From assembly GCA_014925825.1 (NCBI GenBank), contig JACGCK010000316.1, positions 1 to 43,247 of the forward strand: 43,247 nt of DNA, in the 5' to 3' direction. This document shows positions 10,771-20,799 of this stretch, piece by piece (position 1 is the first letter of the stretch; each line of letters starts with the position of its first letter). Position numbers and translations under genes: made by a program. This DNA is from Pholiota molesta (Eukaryota; Basidiomycota; Agaricomycetes; Agaricales; Strophariaceae). The notes below the pieces were generated by a model, which saw nothing but the letters and a program-made list of their open reading frames with translations, did not search any database and was not told the DNA's origin.

Positions 10771-11675
10771 TAGTGTTCAAAGGTCCAGTTACAAGACCGC
10801 AAAAAGACTGCAAAGAAATCGGACCACAACCACACTGGACCGAAAATAGAATGGACCGATCAAGACCGCAACCGCGGTCCAGTCCACGGTCTTTTCTAAT
10901 TTTCTAAATCAAAAGACCGATAAAAACCGGTTAGGACCGGTTAGGACTGGTCTTTCACCGAAATTTTTTGTAGCATAATAAAGCGCCAAAAATTCTTTTA
11001 AACAATGCCAAAAACATATTTTTAGCATAAAAATTGACGAAGATATTAATAGTTTATGATTAAATCATTATTTTGAGTGCTTAAAAATGTGTTTGCCCGC
11101 ACTTCAACCGTTAGGCATTCGTACCTTTTGCAAACTTGCGCATAAATAGATGACATGTATATCTACAAATTTTATTTTAAATTTTATTAATTGAACAAGA
11201 TCTGACTATGTTATAATAAAATCAATATTCTCTACTTGACTTCACTATTAACAAGACGCTTTTGCCAACGGTTCATTCGTTAAATAAGCTAGCCTTTCGG
11301 AAACCAGGGTCAAGGTATAAAATCAAAATACCTATTTAACGAGCCTTTATACATAATATTTGGGTAAGAACTCATTGAGATATGGGCAAATGCGCTCAAG
11401 CAGTCCAATTTCTACTATTAAAATAGTTTCTATAGGTAAAATCAATTTGAAGTCAGCCCACAGACCGGTCTACAACCAGTCCTCAACCAGTCTTTAATAG
11501 GACTGGTTGAGGACCGGTTTTTTGCAGTTGCTCAACCACAGAAGACCGACATAGACCGGTTTACGTCGGTCTTGTGTGGTTTTTTGCAGTCTTTAAACCA
11601 CAGTTAACCGGTTGCAGTCTCGGTCCATGGCACTTAGGGCCAAAAGACCGGACCAGACCGGACCTTCAAACACTA
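10771..11675 (+). mobile_element. Non-autonomous hAT-type element, complete, with 8-bp target duplication
   Basis: The element starts TAGTGTTCAAAGGTCC and ends with its near reverse complement GGACCTTCAAACACTA. It is flanked by the perfect 8-bp direct repeat TCTGGAAT (10763-10770 and 11676-11683). An 8-bp duplication and TAGTG..CACTA ends are hallmarks of the hAT superfamily. Both subterminal regions are arrays of GACCGGT/ACCGGTC motifs, plausibly transposase-binding sites. The roughly 500-bp centre is AT-rich and non-coding and matches the centre of the copy at 21050-21993. It encodes no transposase, so it must rely on one elsewhere. Confidence 0.88.
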
Positions 11676-11683
11676 TCTGGAAT

Positions 11684-12619
11684 GCTCATGTCAAGCCACC
11701 CGGCAAGAACCAGCATTCCCTTGTCAAGGTTGACAGATGGGAACAATCAAGAGCTTCCAATTATGTCGATGCATCGCCAGGCTATCGCCACTCAAGCCGC
11801 AAAGAGGTCTGACAACTTGCCAGCCATAGACACTAGATTCATGTATCAAAATGGGTAGTTACCCATCTGGAGTGATACATCCACACCAGTAGTTACCCAT
11901 GGGTCATTTGGCAGGGGATTTAGAGGATATGCCAGGGGTGCCATGAGCTGACCAGTTGATGGCTGGATGAGCAGGTGATGGTACATATGTGCCATGTGTC
12001 CCAAAAGGGGGGATGACATTCTATATTTAGCATGCAGCACTAATTTTAGGCTGCGCAGGCATTTACTTACTCATGTTTTCCATCACTTTTCCTTGTTTTC
12101 AGTGGATGTTATGTAGTATATATGATTTAATTCATTAAATTTTACATTTACAAAATATATTATATGAAAGGTAAGACAAACAGAGACAAGGGTAGAGAGG
12201 ATGAGCAAACACTTGTCCTCACTCACCCTCCCTGCCCTGCCCTGCCTCCTTCATGCTCACTGCTTGCTGTTTCATGTACTGGCCAGCCACCCCATCATCA
12301 TCCTTGTGGTTGGTCATTGCCCTCTCCGCCTGTCGGTTGCCATCCTTGCTCTTGGTGATTGTCCTCCATTGTGCTTGATTTGTGGTCATGGTCTGTCATC
12401 AGTGGACCAACAAGGTCACTGCTTGTCTTGGTGGCTGGTGGCCTGTTGTCCTCCCTGCATCATGACTCGCCTTGCCTGCCGGCTACCCTACTCAGTGGGC
12501 GGGTTTGGGTGTTTGTGGTGTGTCGTACTCGCCGTACATTGTGTGGTCGTCTGTTGTGGGTTGGCTCACCATCGTAGTTGCTGTCACATGAGCACTAGTA
12601 CCTGCAACTTTATATCATA
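11684..12619. other. No recognisable gene
   Basis: Mixed composition with open frames on the + strand (about 12201-12641) rich in Cys, Leu, Pro and Ser that match no family I know. A small inverted repeat sits at 11840-11875: GTATCA..TGGGTAGTTACCCA..TGATAC. Otherwise I see nothing of note. Confidence 0.4.
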
Positions 12620-12621
12620 TA

Positions 12622-13772
12622 CTCATGCTCACCAAAAGTGATGTCATGGCAAAAAATTCCCACATTAACACAGTAGATCTCAAACATCATTTGCACAATT
12701 TATCACAGAACATAGTATGTACAATGAGAAATAAAGACACCGGAGTGTAGAATAAAGCATTGAGTGACTCTCCAAAAAATTAGAAATGGGTGTGTCCACC
12801 CCTTGCTGCCAAAACTGCCTTAACTCATTCTCCTATCTTGCCAATGTGCTTGTCAATCCTTTCCATTGGAATCTCATCCCAGGCAGTCATAATTGCCACT
12901 TTAAGCTGGTCAGCAGTGTTTGGGGGATGTCGAAGATGTCGCAGAATATTTTTTAAGTCAAGCCAGACAGGTTCTATGGGGTTAAGGTCTGGCAAAGATG
13001 CAGGATGGCTGAAAAGGGGGATTTTGTGATGAGAAAACCATTCAAGTGTGTGGATTTACTCCTATGGCTCGCCGCACCGTCTTGCTGGAACTTGATATTC
13101 CCTCATTTCTGAACCATGCGGCAATAAAAATCCAAAAAAGCGCCATCCAGGACTTGTTCCTGATATCGAGCAGAGTTCATACCACCACCACGGCCACCTG
13201 GATAATCAAGCGCAATCAATGGTCCCTTTTCTCCTCCTATAATGCATCCCCAGACCATTACATGTATAGGTGATTGCTTGAAGGTTGGAACAAGACAATC
13301 CTTGAAGAGTTCTTCATCAGTGTGTCATGTGATGTAGATACGGCCTCAGTCATCTCCTAGGTAGACGTAGCACTCATCTGAGAAAATAATGCGCTGCCAG
13401 TCTCAAGCCCGCATCCATCTATTGATCCGTGCCCAGTTAAGCCTTGTCCTTTTATGCCTTGGGGTGAGGTAAGGGACTCTAAGTGCAACTCTGCGGTGGT
13501 ATCCATGGGTAGCTAGAACCCTTTGAATAGTGCTTGTCGAGATAATTGACATTTTCATTGCGGCCAGCTGCTGCTGCATTTCCTGTGGCCTGGGCATATC
13601 CAACAATATGGTTTTTTGTCGGAGTATTGAGTTCATGAGATATCAGCCCAGAATGAGGCATTTGGCAGTGAGAGAATGTTTATTGCATGAGTAACATAGG
13701 TAACATTGGACGCATCACGGAACACGATCACGAGATGATTACTTAAGCGACATTACTTTTGGTGAGCATGAG
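12622..13772 (-). mobile_element. Tc1/mariner DNA transposon with terminal inverted repeats
   Basis: The left terminus CTCATGCTCACCAAAAGT (12622) and the right terminus ACTTTTGGTGAGCATGAG (ending 13772) are inverted repeats of at least 18 bp, extending a little further with mismatches. Both are flanked by TA (12620-12621 and 13773-13774), the target duplication used by Tc1/mariner. The 1151-bp element contains one transposase reading frame on the - strand. The TIRs still match well although the gene is dead. Confidence 0.88.
12780..13661 (-). pseudogene. Tc1-family DDE transposase, inactivated
   Basis: The cut-and-paste transposase of the surrounding element. It starts MPHSGLISHELNT at 13661, shifts frame, and then shows a helix-turn-helix region (STIQRVLATHGYHRR). 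Catalytic core pieces follow: first Asp in DWQRIIFSDECYVYL, second Asp in FQQDGA, and Glu in PDLNPIEPVW, so the DDE triad is still legible. The typical Tc1 C-terminus VKAVLAARGGHTHF ends at the stop 12780-12782. Damage includes TGA stops near 13403-13405, 13346-13348, 13325-13327 and 13103-13105, a TGA before VKAVL, and a frameshift near 13050. Three of the stops sit where Arg (CGA) is expected from the family. The N-terminal DNA-binding part appears shortened. Confidence 0.85.
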
Positions 13773-13844
13773 TAACTGCGGCAAACCTCAGCACACCTTT
13801 TTTTCATGCCGGGCAACTTATTGAATAAGATAGCCATAGGAATA

Positions 13845-14008
13845 TCTCATTGCTGCCACATAAAACCTCTTATATCTGCCATAAATTCTTTCATTCCTGC
13901 CATAGATATTTCATTTCTGCCATGGATTCTTTCATTGCTGTCAGAGAAGTCATTTCATTGCTCTCATGGGGCATTTCATTGCCTCCATATAATATTTCAT
14001 TGCTGCTA
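13845..14008 (+). repeat. Degenerate ~26-bp tandem repeat (minisatellite)
   Basis: About seven imperfect units with the core TTTCATTGCTGCCAT recur every 24-30 bases, for example CATTCCTGCCATAGATAT, CATTTCTGCCATGGATTC and CATTGCTCTCATGGGGCA. It lies between the Tc1 element and the next MITE. Spacing and unit sequence vary too much for any structured array such as CRISPR. Confidence 0.6.
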
Positions 14009-14010
14009 TA

Positions 14011-14315
14011 CTGTACTATTTTGACCGATCATTCATGCCATATGACACATGACATACCTTGTTGGCTGGAAAGATGTTTATAATGAAGAATGATCCATGA
14101 CAGATGAAAAAAAATTGTTCATTTACTGGGCAGGGCTTTTTTTTTGGCAGCATTTTATTAGGTATAGGGGAAAAAATCAGATCTTTGAGCCTTTTGTGAC
14201 CCATTCAAAATTTAAATGTTGTTCACAATTCCAAATGACTCATGACAAAAGCCCAAATTGTTCAGTTCACAGTCCCTCATGACACATGACTGAATGATTG
14301 GTTGAAATAGTACAG
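14011..14315. mobile_element. TA-flanked MITE with CTGTACTATTT ends
   Basis: The left end CTGTACTATTTTGACCGATC and the right end, read as reverse complement, CTGTACTATTTCAACCAATC form TIRs of about 25 bp. TA flanks both sides (14009-14010 and 14316-14317), as for mariner-type targets. An inner inverted motif GACACATGAC/GTCATGTGTC extends the pairing. It is 305 bp and non-coding. Confidence 0.8.
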
Positions 14316-14554
14316 TATGTGTGATTGGTTAAAATAGATAATTAATAAAGATATTGTTTAAAGCAATAAAACAGAGTAAAGAGGTAAAATATCCACAGTC
14401 CAAAAATTATATAATAAGGTCAAGACAAATCTGTTATATATAACCTCCATCTAATAGGAATACCAGTGTACTACTAGTTTTGGTTGTCAAGGACCAATTA
14501 TCCACTGTTTACTCAATTTACTTGGCAAATAGATAGTATTATAGAATTTCAATC

Positions 14555-15193
14555 CATTTTTATATATATTATGATTTTGTAATGCCAAATGTGTGCTTAT
14601 TGAATTTGAAAGTGAATCTCAATCCAAAAATCACAGTTGACTACTCATTACCAGACACTAACATCAGCAAATTCAGTTTTTGCTATAGGTGCTATATAGT
14701 ACTATAAAGCTAGTATATCTATACTATGGCACTATGGCTTACAATGGCTCACTATATAGTACTATAGTATGATTTTTTTTTCTTAAAACCTAAATTTATT
14801 GATATTAGATAGTCTTGGCATTGATGATTTATTGAATAATAGAGAATATTATGAGATATCACAATAGGCCCTAAGTTTGATAATAAAAACCACAAGAACA
14901 ACTGGTTGAGCTCTGGTTGACTAGTGTGGAACCACTGGAACCAATGGTTGATCAGTGGAACCAGTGGTCAAACCACTAAAACCACTGGCCTAACCAGTGG
15001 AACCATTGGTTGACTACTAAAACTACTGGTCAAACCATTGAAACCACTGGAATGACTGGTTGGACCACTAGTTAACCACTAGAACCACTGGTTGACCAGT
15101 GGTTAACCACTAACCACTGGAACCATTGGTTGACCATTGGTTAACCACTGGAACCACTGGTTGGAGCACTGGTTGACCACTGGAACCACTAAA
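14555..15193 (+). repeat. Left arm of the 5.9-kb inverted-repeat unit
   Basis: Starts CATTTTTATATATATTATG. The outer portion 14555-14890 is AT-rich and includes the short palindromic TATAGTACTATA motifs. The inner portion, about 14900-15190, is a tandem array of roughly 17-20-base units of the type ACCACTGGAACCACTGGTTG with many variants. It pairs with 19609-20457, which is longer by about 200 bp because of extra tandem units. Confidence 0.9.
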
Positions 15194-16062
15194 CCTATGG
15201 TTTGGAGATCACGGTCAATGTTGGTGATTATCCTCAAGCATGCTCTATGATTGACAGCTACATCGAACACAAATATGCCACTGCTGGGGACCCTGTCGTT
15301 CGATGGAGCCGCCTTTGCTTGAATGATAATGTTTACTGCGCTGTCCTCAAGAATCCTGCCATTACCAATCACTTCCTTTCTGAACCCTTTGAACTCTTTA
15401 ACAATTCCCCTTCCCCTTCTTCCAAACCAGACTTTCTATTCAATCTCAATGGCATTCCTATGACCACATCCTTTTGCCAAAACCAATCCCAAGAGTCTCC
15501 TTATACATGCCAACAACTTGACAACCTCCAATTCCAGAACACATCACTCTCCCAAACTCTCAACAATGTCATTATGAATCAATCCAATCTAGTCCGTGAA
15601 CTAAACAATACTCAAACCCAATTCACTCAACTAGTCTCCAACATGTTTGCTATGACATCTGCCTGCTCACAATTGATGATGGCCAACAACGACCTCAACG
15701 GCATCACACTTGCCTTGTCCACTGCCAACACCATGTGCACTATGACATCTATGGATTCACAACATCAAACCGTGGATCAGCATGTAGCAGACCTCACGGA
15801 ATGCAAACAAGCTACACGATTATCACTCCAAACACTCTCACAAGAAACTGCAGCCTTACGATCCCATCTCCTCCCTACCATTCCTTCTACAATAAACATC
15901 GCCCAAAACTCTGCTCCAACTTCCTCAACATCTAATATCCACACTCCTATTGCCCAACCTCACCCTCAACAACCCACTACTCATCTCCAAGACACTAATG
16001 ATGACATAGAAGCAAACAAAGTCGATACTGCCACACATATGCATGAAGATGAGGTACTGTAG
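15193..16062 (+). pseudogene. LINE-like ORF1/gag-like N-terminal region
   Basis: The frame is open from 15193 directly at the arm boundary without an ATG; the first in-frame ATG is at 15247 (MIDSYIEHKY). The N-terminal ~70 residues contain GDPVVRWSRLCLNDNVYCAVL; I recognise no named domain. Residues about 95-215 are rich in Gln, Asn, Leu and Thr with heptad-like spacing, consistent with a coiled coil as in many ORF1 proteins. The tail is Thr/Pro/His-rich. The stop at 16060-16062 is created by the MITE that begins at 16057. Without the MITE and one TA the frame runs straight into the endonuclease region, so ORF1 and pol were one polyprotein. The missing start suggests 5' truncation at the arm. 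Confidence 0.6.
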
Positions 16063-16362
16063 TATTTCGGTTGATTCGGCCAGGGGTGTGACCTGTGACC
16101 AGTTGGACGCAATTTTGAAAGTGGCCAACTTCATAGTGACCTGGGACTGGCCGAAAATTTGGCCAAAAAAATTCAGCCAAAAGCTCAAAACAGGCGAAAA
16201 AAATTGGTTTACCAGCACCCGCAGGGCGAATTTTTTTTTGGAAGTCTTTCGGCCACTTTTTTGCAGTGGCCACAACCGCTGTGACATGGGACAACCAACC
16301 GAATTGCGGCCAGGCCAAGAGGCCTGTGACCTGTGATGGCCGAATCAACCGAAATACTATAG
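16057..16362. mobile_element. TA-flanked MITE splitting the LINE-like polyprotein
   Basis: The ends CTGTAGTATTTCGGTTGATT and, on the other strand, CTATAGTATTTCGGTTGATT form TIRs that continue through CGGCCA. TA flanks it at 16055-16056 and 16363-16364. The 306-bp interior is non-coding with many CGGCCA/TGGCC motifs, a style shared with the MITE at 39290. Removing the element plus one TA joins GATGAGGTA to TGCTCATCC in one continuous open frame. Confidence 0.85.
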
Positions 16363-16364
16363 TA

Positions 16365-17648
16365 TGCTCATCCAAACACCTCTTAATGATATCTACAACC
16401 TCTAACCACTGTCATGCCTTTCACACAGTAAACTCCTGCATGGAAGCTGGTAATCAAGAAGTGGTTAATGTTTTAGACTTCATTACATGTACACCTCCTT
16501 CAAAACCTGTCCTCTATCCCCCACTCTACACCAGATCAATTTCCTCCTATTTTCTTGTACTATTATTCTTCTCTCTCTGCCTAATACAAGTCGCTTCCGC
16601 GGCCACTCCTCTTCCCTTTCGTACCCTTGCCATAAATGCCAATGGTCTATCTGATCCTATGAAAATTGCCACAATCAACAAGATGATATCAAAAGCAAAA
16701 CCTCACGCTTTCGTCATTGGTGAAACAAAAAGTACCTTTAAGGTCAGTTCTCATTTGCGAATTTGTGATTATACCTTGCATGAAAATCCAGGTCAAGCTA
16801 CTGGAACATGAAACTCTGCTAAGTGGGGTGTCCTTGTTGGTATTCAACAAGGCTTGTTCAATGTCCAAGATGTACCACTTCCAGAAACCATCACTGGCAG
16901 GGTGATCGCTCTTGATCTTACAATTCCAACTAACAATGGATGTAGTTTCCAACATCGCCTCATTGGGGTCTACGCACCATGGAATCCTGGTGTTCCTGAT
17001 GATGATGGTCCTTCCTTTTGGCCTACTGTCACCAAAACATGCAATTCTGCTCAGTTCTCATGGTCTATCATTGGCGATATAAATGCAACCCTTTCCACAG
17101 CTGAAACTACCACCCAGCCTTACCGTATTACTCCTGCACATCTGGCTTACAACCAGTTCCTCACATCTATGGATGGCATTGATCTTTGGGCAGCTCAGCC
17201 ACAACATAATGTTCTCTCCCAGTACACTTACCGACCATATAATCAATCTAGATCCCTTTCCACCATAGATTGTGCCACTGCTTCTCGCCTAGGTATTGCT
17301 TCATCTATTATCCAAACCTTATCAGCCTTCATTCCCTCCACTGATCATCAAGCTATTGAATCTACCCTTGTTCTGACCCCTCCTACCACTCTACATGACG
17401 TTACTGACATTCCAGATGAAACCCCACCATCCTCTTATGCACCTCGCTTCCATTTCCCCTCTCGTGGACAAAAACATCAATTTCATGCTTTTGCTGACCT
17501 CGTTGACACCACTCTTACCACATCCAACTTCCCAACCTCAGCCATTACTCACGATGAATCTTTTGAGCTACAATATACATTACTGACAGAAATTCTATTG
17601 TTGGCTGCACAAGATTCTTTTGTTTCACCAAAACCTGCACCTGCTTGA
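16365..17648 (+). pseudogene. LINE-like EEP (APE-type) endonuclease domain
   Basis: This domain nicks target DNA to prime reverse transcription. After a linker the sequence shows a hydrophobic stretch SYFLVLLFFSLCLIQVASA (about 16535-16590). The EEP fold follows: INANGLSDP (Asn motif), VIGETKS (catalytic Glu), GVYAPWNP, SIIGDINATL (the GDxN motif), LSTIDCATAS, and STDHQAIES (the SDH motif in a TDH version). One in-frame TGA at 16809-16811 interrupts it just before NSAKWGVLVG. The frame is otherwise continuous to the stop at 17646-17648, where a shift moves the sense to the next frame (NFKVTNPTIRLILRKL). All core EEP motifs remain. Confidence 0.8.
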
Positions 17649-19608
17649 AAACAATTTCAAAGTCACAAACCCAACCATCCGACTCATTCTCCGCAAACTA
17701 AAACACATCAACCGACTTATCTCTGCACTCAACACTATTATCTCCTCGGGAATTGATACATTTCCTGTGAACCCTGGGTATCCTCATACTTCACTGATTT
17801 CTCACGCACACGCCCTTCATCTCTAAACTTTGACAACCTCTTCTGAGACCACCTCAAACTCACCCGTCGCAACCTACACAAGATTTGCTTTGCCGAAGAA
17901 TGTTTTGAACTACAGGACCAGGCACACTGCACATCTTATGCTAAAGTCTGAAACCTTCTCTCTGGTGGCTCGGCTAAAAGGCTCTACAATAACAAATTCT
18001 CATCACTACCACTTGCTCTATCCCCTGCTCCAACCTTCAATCCCACTAACCTGCTTACAGGTCCAGAGAACATCAAGAACATGACCATACATTACTTCAA
18101 AGACCTGTACCACCGAACCCCTAGACCAATACAACAAGAACCATGGTTAAACACACCTTCTGTCCAAGCTGTTGCAGACCACAAAGCCCTGAACCCTTTC
18201 ACCTGGCCTAAACCAATCAGCCTGCCAGATCTACATACAATCCTCTCCAGAGGGAACTCTAGCCCAACTCCAGGACCCGATGGATGGGAAAAGTGGTTTG
18301 TATGACACTTGAATGACAAAGCTCTCCAGATTGTTGTTGATCTTCTCAACTACATTATCACCAATTCCCACTTCCCCAATTGCGTCAAACAGACCAACAT
18401 CTCTACCATACACAAACATGGTCCAAATGTCTTCCTCTACAATTACAGAGGTATCGCCTGTAACAACCTCATCCTCAATCTACCTTTTGCATGGCTCAAC
18501 TTTCTTCTGTCCCCTTACATTGTGAAGCATTCTCTCATACCTGACTGCCAAATCGCAACACAACCAGGGGTCCAAGGATGTGACCTCCTCTCCTTCATAG
18601 TACAACTGGAATGCTGGGCTGAACATGAAAATGTACCTCTCTACCTCCTACAACGAGACCAGAAAAAAGGTTTTGACATGCTTGAACCCTAAGGATTCTA
18701 CGATGCCATTAACACTTAGAGACTTCCTCCATCAATCATTGACCTTGACTTCTCCTCTCAGAAAAACGTACCCTACAGAGTCAAAACTGCTTATGGCTTT
18801 ACTGATAATTTCATTGTCAATGGTGTTACAAAACAAGGAGGTTCACTATCACCTCTAAAATGTACCCTGACCACCAGCATGGCCAACTGATGGATTTCAG
18901 ACCTTATCAGCAATGTCAACAGCTCTTTAACTATTTCCACCCATAACACTCGCACCAACAATCCCCACTCCCCACCAGATAACATCAAACTACCTGTTTG
19001 CATGACCGAGGCAATGGACGACTCCCTTCTCATAACCCTTACCCTTCCTGCAATGATGAAAGCTGCTCTCCATGCTGATCAATTTCAGGTCACCTACGGA
19101 TGGGAATCTGAATGGTGGAAAAGCATGTTCTATGCCTATCGAGCACCCAACTTCCCTCCAGACCAAACCAATCTCAAACCACACCACCTTTCTTTGTGTA
19201 CCCATCAACAAACCAGATGCCCACTTCACACACCTACAAGACATTATCACCAACTTCTCCTTTCCACTCCTCTCTCGTCCATTACCCATCACCGCCTTAC
19301 ACTAAATCCTCTCCCAATCTCTTATTGCTAAAATCAGACCCCTTCTCGCTTTCCAGACCATAACTCATGAGCAGGCTCAAAAACTCAATCATATGCTTGC
19401 AGATAAAGTCCATGTCTACCTAGGAATGCCTTTCTGCTTTACCTCCACCACCCTATTATCTCTTTTGCCTAAGTGGGGACTAAACTTCCCTTCTATCTCC
19501 CGTCTACACGATTCTCTTGTGCTTACTGGAATGCAACATGATCTCAACCACAACATCCCCACATTTCGCAACATGGCTACCATTATGAGCTCTTATCACT
19601 CCACCGCA
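17649..19608 (+). pseudogene. LINE-like reverse transcriptase domain, many stops
   Basis: Synthesises cDNA at the nicked target in LINE retrotransposons. Motifs in order are SSPTPGPDGWEKW, NISTIHKHGP..NYRGIACNN, QRDQKKGFDMLEP (first catalytic Asp region), KQGGSLSPLK (motif B) and MTEAMDDSLLI (motif C at about 19002-19025, where the usual YADD reads AMDD). FQVTYGWESEWWK and the thumb AHFTHLQDIITNFSFPLLSRPLP, KVHVYLGMPF and LNFPSISRLHDSLVLTGM follow. Stops include TGA at 18303-18305, TAA and TAG just after 18690, and TGA near 18888; frameshifts occur near 17830 and 19160. Homology stops at the right arm (about 19600), so the C-terminal part expected in this family is missing. Confidence 0.8.
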
Positions 19609-20457
19609 TTTAGTGACCACTGGTTACCACTGGTCAGTCAATCAGTGGTTTGACCAGTGGTTCCAATGGTTCCAGTGGTTTGTTTAACCAGTGGTCAGCA
19701 GTGGTCAGCAGTGGTTTGTTTAACCAGTGGTTACCAGTGGTCAGCAGTGGTTACCACTCACTGGTTGATCAGTGGTTTGACCAGTGGTTTAGTGGTTCCA
19801 GTGGTCAACCAGTGCTCCAACCAATGGTTCCAGTGGTTAACCAATGGTCAACCAATGGTTCCAGTGGTTAACCAATGGTCAACCAATGGTTCCAGTGGTT
19901 AGTGGTTAACCACTGGTCAACCAGTGGTTCTAGTGGTTAACTAGTGGTCCAACCAGTCATTCCAGTGGTTTCAATGGTTTGACCAGTAGTTTTAGTGGTC
20001 AACCAATGGTTCCACTGGTTAGGCCAGTGGTTTTAGTGGTTCGACCACTGGTTCCACTGATCAACCATTGGTTCCAGTGGTTCCACACTAGTCAACCAGA
20101 GCTCAACCAGTTGTTCTTGTGGTTTTTATTATCAAACTTAGGGCCTATTGTGATATCTTATAATATTCTCTATTATTCAATAAATCATCAATGCCAAGAC
20201 TATCTAATATCAATAAATTTAGGTTTTAAGAAAAAGAAATCATACTATAGTACTATATAGTGAGCCATTGTAAGCCATAGTGCCATAGTATAGATATACT
20301 AGCTTTATAGTACTATATAGCACCTATAGCAAAAACTGAATTTGCTGATGTTAGTGTCTAGTAACGAGTAGTCAACTGTGATTTTTGGATTGAGATTCAC
20401 TTTCAAATTCAATAAGCACACATTTGGCATTATAAAATCATAATATATATAAAAATG
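19609..20457 (-). repeat. Right arm of the 5.9-kb inverted-repeat unit
   Basis: Reverse complement of 14555-15193 with extra tandem units. The inner part, about 19615-20100, is an array of CCAGTGGTT-type units, including near-exact repeats such as AACCAATGGTCAACCAATGG and CAGTGGTCAGCAGTGGT. The outer part, 20110-20457, ends CATAATATATATAAAAATG. Open frames across the array (for example 19650-19902) are Gln/Trp/Val/Ser repeats generated by the tandem units and are not genes. Confidence 0.9.
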
Positions 20458-20799
20458 TATCGCAACCATTTTGGGTGATCGGTTATGTCATGTGGCCTGG
20501 TTCCCAGCTGCTTTTGGCACGCCGGTGACATGATATGACGGCATGACATGGCCGCTGGTGACCTCGGCCTGGCATGCGCGCATCGCTCGTTTAGGCTCCG
20601 AACGGGCCGGGGGAGAGTAGCAATCTAGGCGCTCATTCCAAGCGCTTAACACAACATGGTCGCCTCTCCCCCCCATTGTAAATTATACAACATTCTTGAA
20701 TTCAATGGCATGTAATTATTAGTTCTGTAACATGTAACATTAAAACTTGAATCAAAACATATTATACAAAGACATTCTAAGCTTATGGAAGGTGCTTTA
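20458..20799. other. 3' flank of the nuclease pseudogene, no gene
   Basis: Lies between the inverted-repeat unit and the stop codon of the XPG-like gene on the - strand. The left half is GC-rich with an imperfect inverted repeat around GGTGACATG..CATGACATGGCC..GGTGACC (20523-20562). The right half is AT-rich and would be the 3' untranslated region of the gene. No coding sequence is seen. Confidence 0.4.

Larger units (their letters stand above)
14555..20457 (+). mobile_element. Long-inverted-repeat unit carrying a LINE-like polyprotein
   Basis: Two long arms, 14555-15193 and 19609-20457, are inverted copies of each other. They enclose 4.4 kb with an ORF1/gag-like region, an EEP endonuclease and a reverse transcriptase, all on the + strand. 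The outer ~335 bp of each arm is AT-rich and nearly identical between arms (a handful of mismatches, for example CATTACC against CGTTACT); the inner part is tandem CCACTGG-type repeats. The arms end exactly where the coding region begins (CACTAAA at 15187-15193) and ends (TTTAGTG at 19609-19615). No convincing target duplication is seen outside: AATC and TATC differ by one base. LINEs normally lack TIRs, so this is either a foldback DNA element that acquired a LINE body or an unusual mobile unit. A MITE interrupts it at 16057-16362. Confidence 0.75.

Noticed and set aside
12201..12641. 146-codon open frame with many Cys, Leu and Pro
   Set aside because: No recognisable domain, overlaps another open frame, and runs into the TIR of the Tc1 element.
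13845..14008. Regularly spaced repeats that might look like a CRISPR array
   Set aside because: Units and spacers are both degenerate versions of one motif in a eukaryotic repeat-rich context; this is a minisatellite.
14890..15193. CCACTGG repeats considered as a CRISPR or coding repeat
   Set aside because: They are imperfect tandem units without unique spacers and recur inverted at 19615-20100 as part of an element arm.
19650..19902. Two overlapping open frames encoding Gln/Trp/Ser repeats
   Set aside because: Produced by translation of the tandem array in the right arm; no independent coding evidence.
14555..20457. Classification of the inverted-repeat unit as DIRS-like or LTR element
   Set aside because: There is an APE-type endonuclease and LINE-type RT and no tyrosine recombinase, integrase, protease or RNase H, and the repeats are inverted, not direct.
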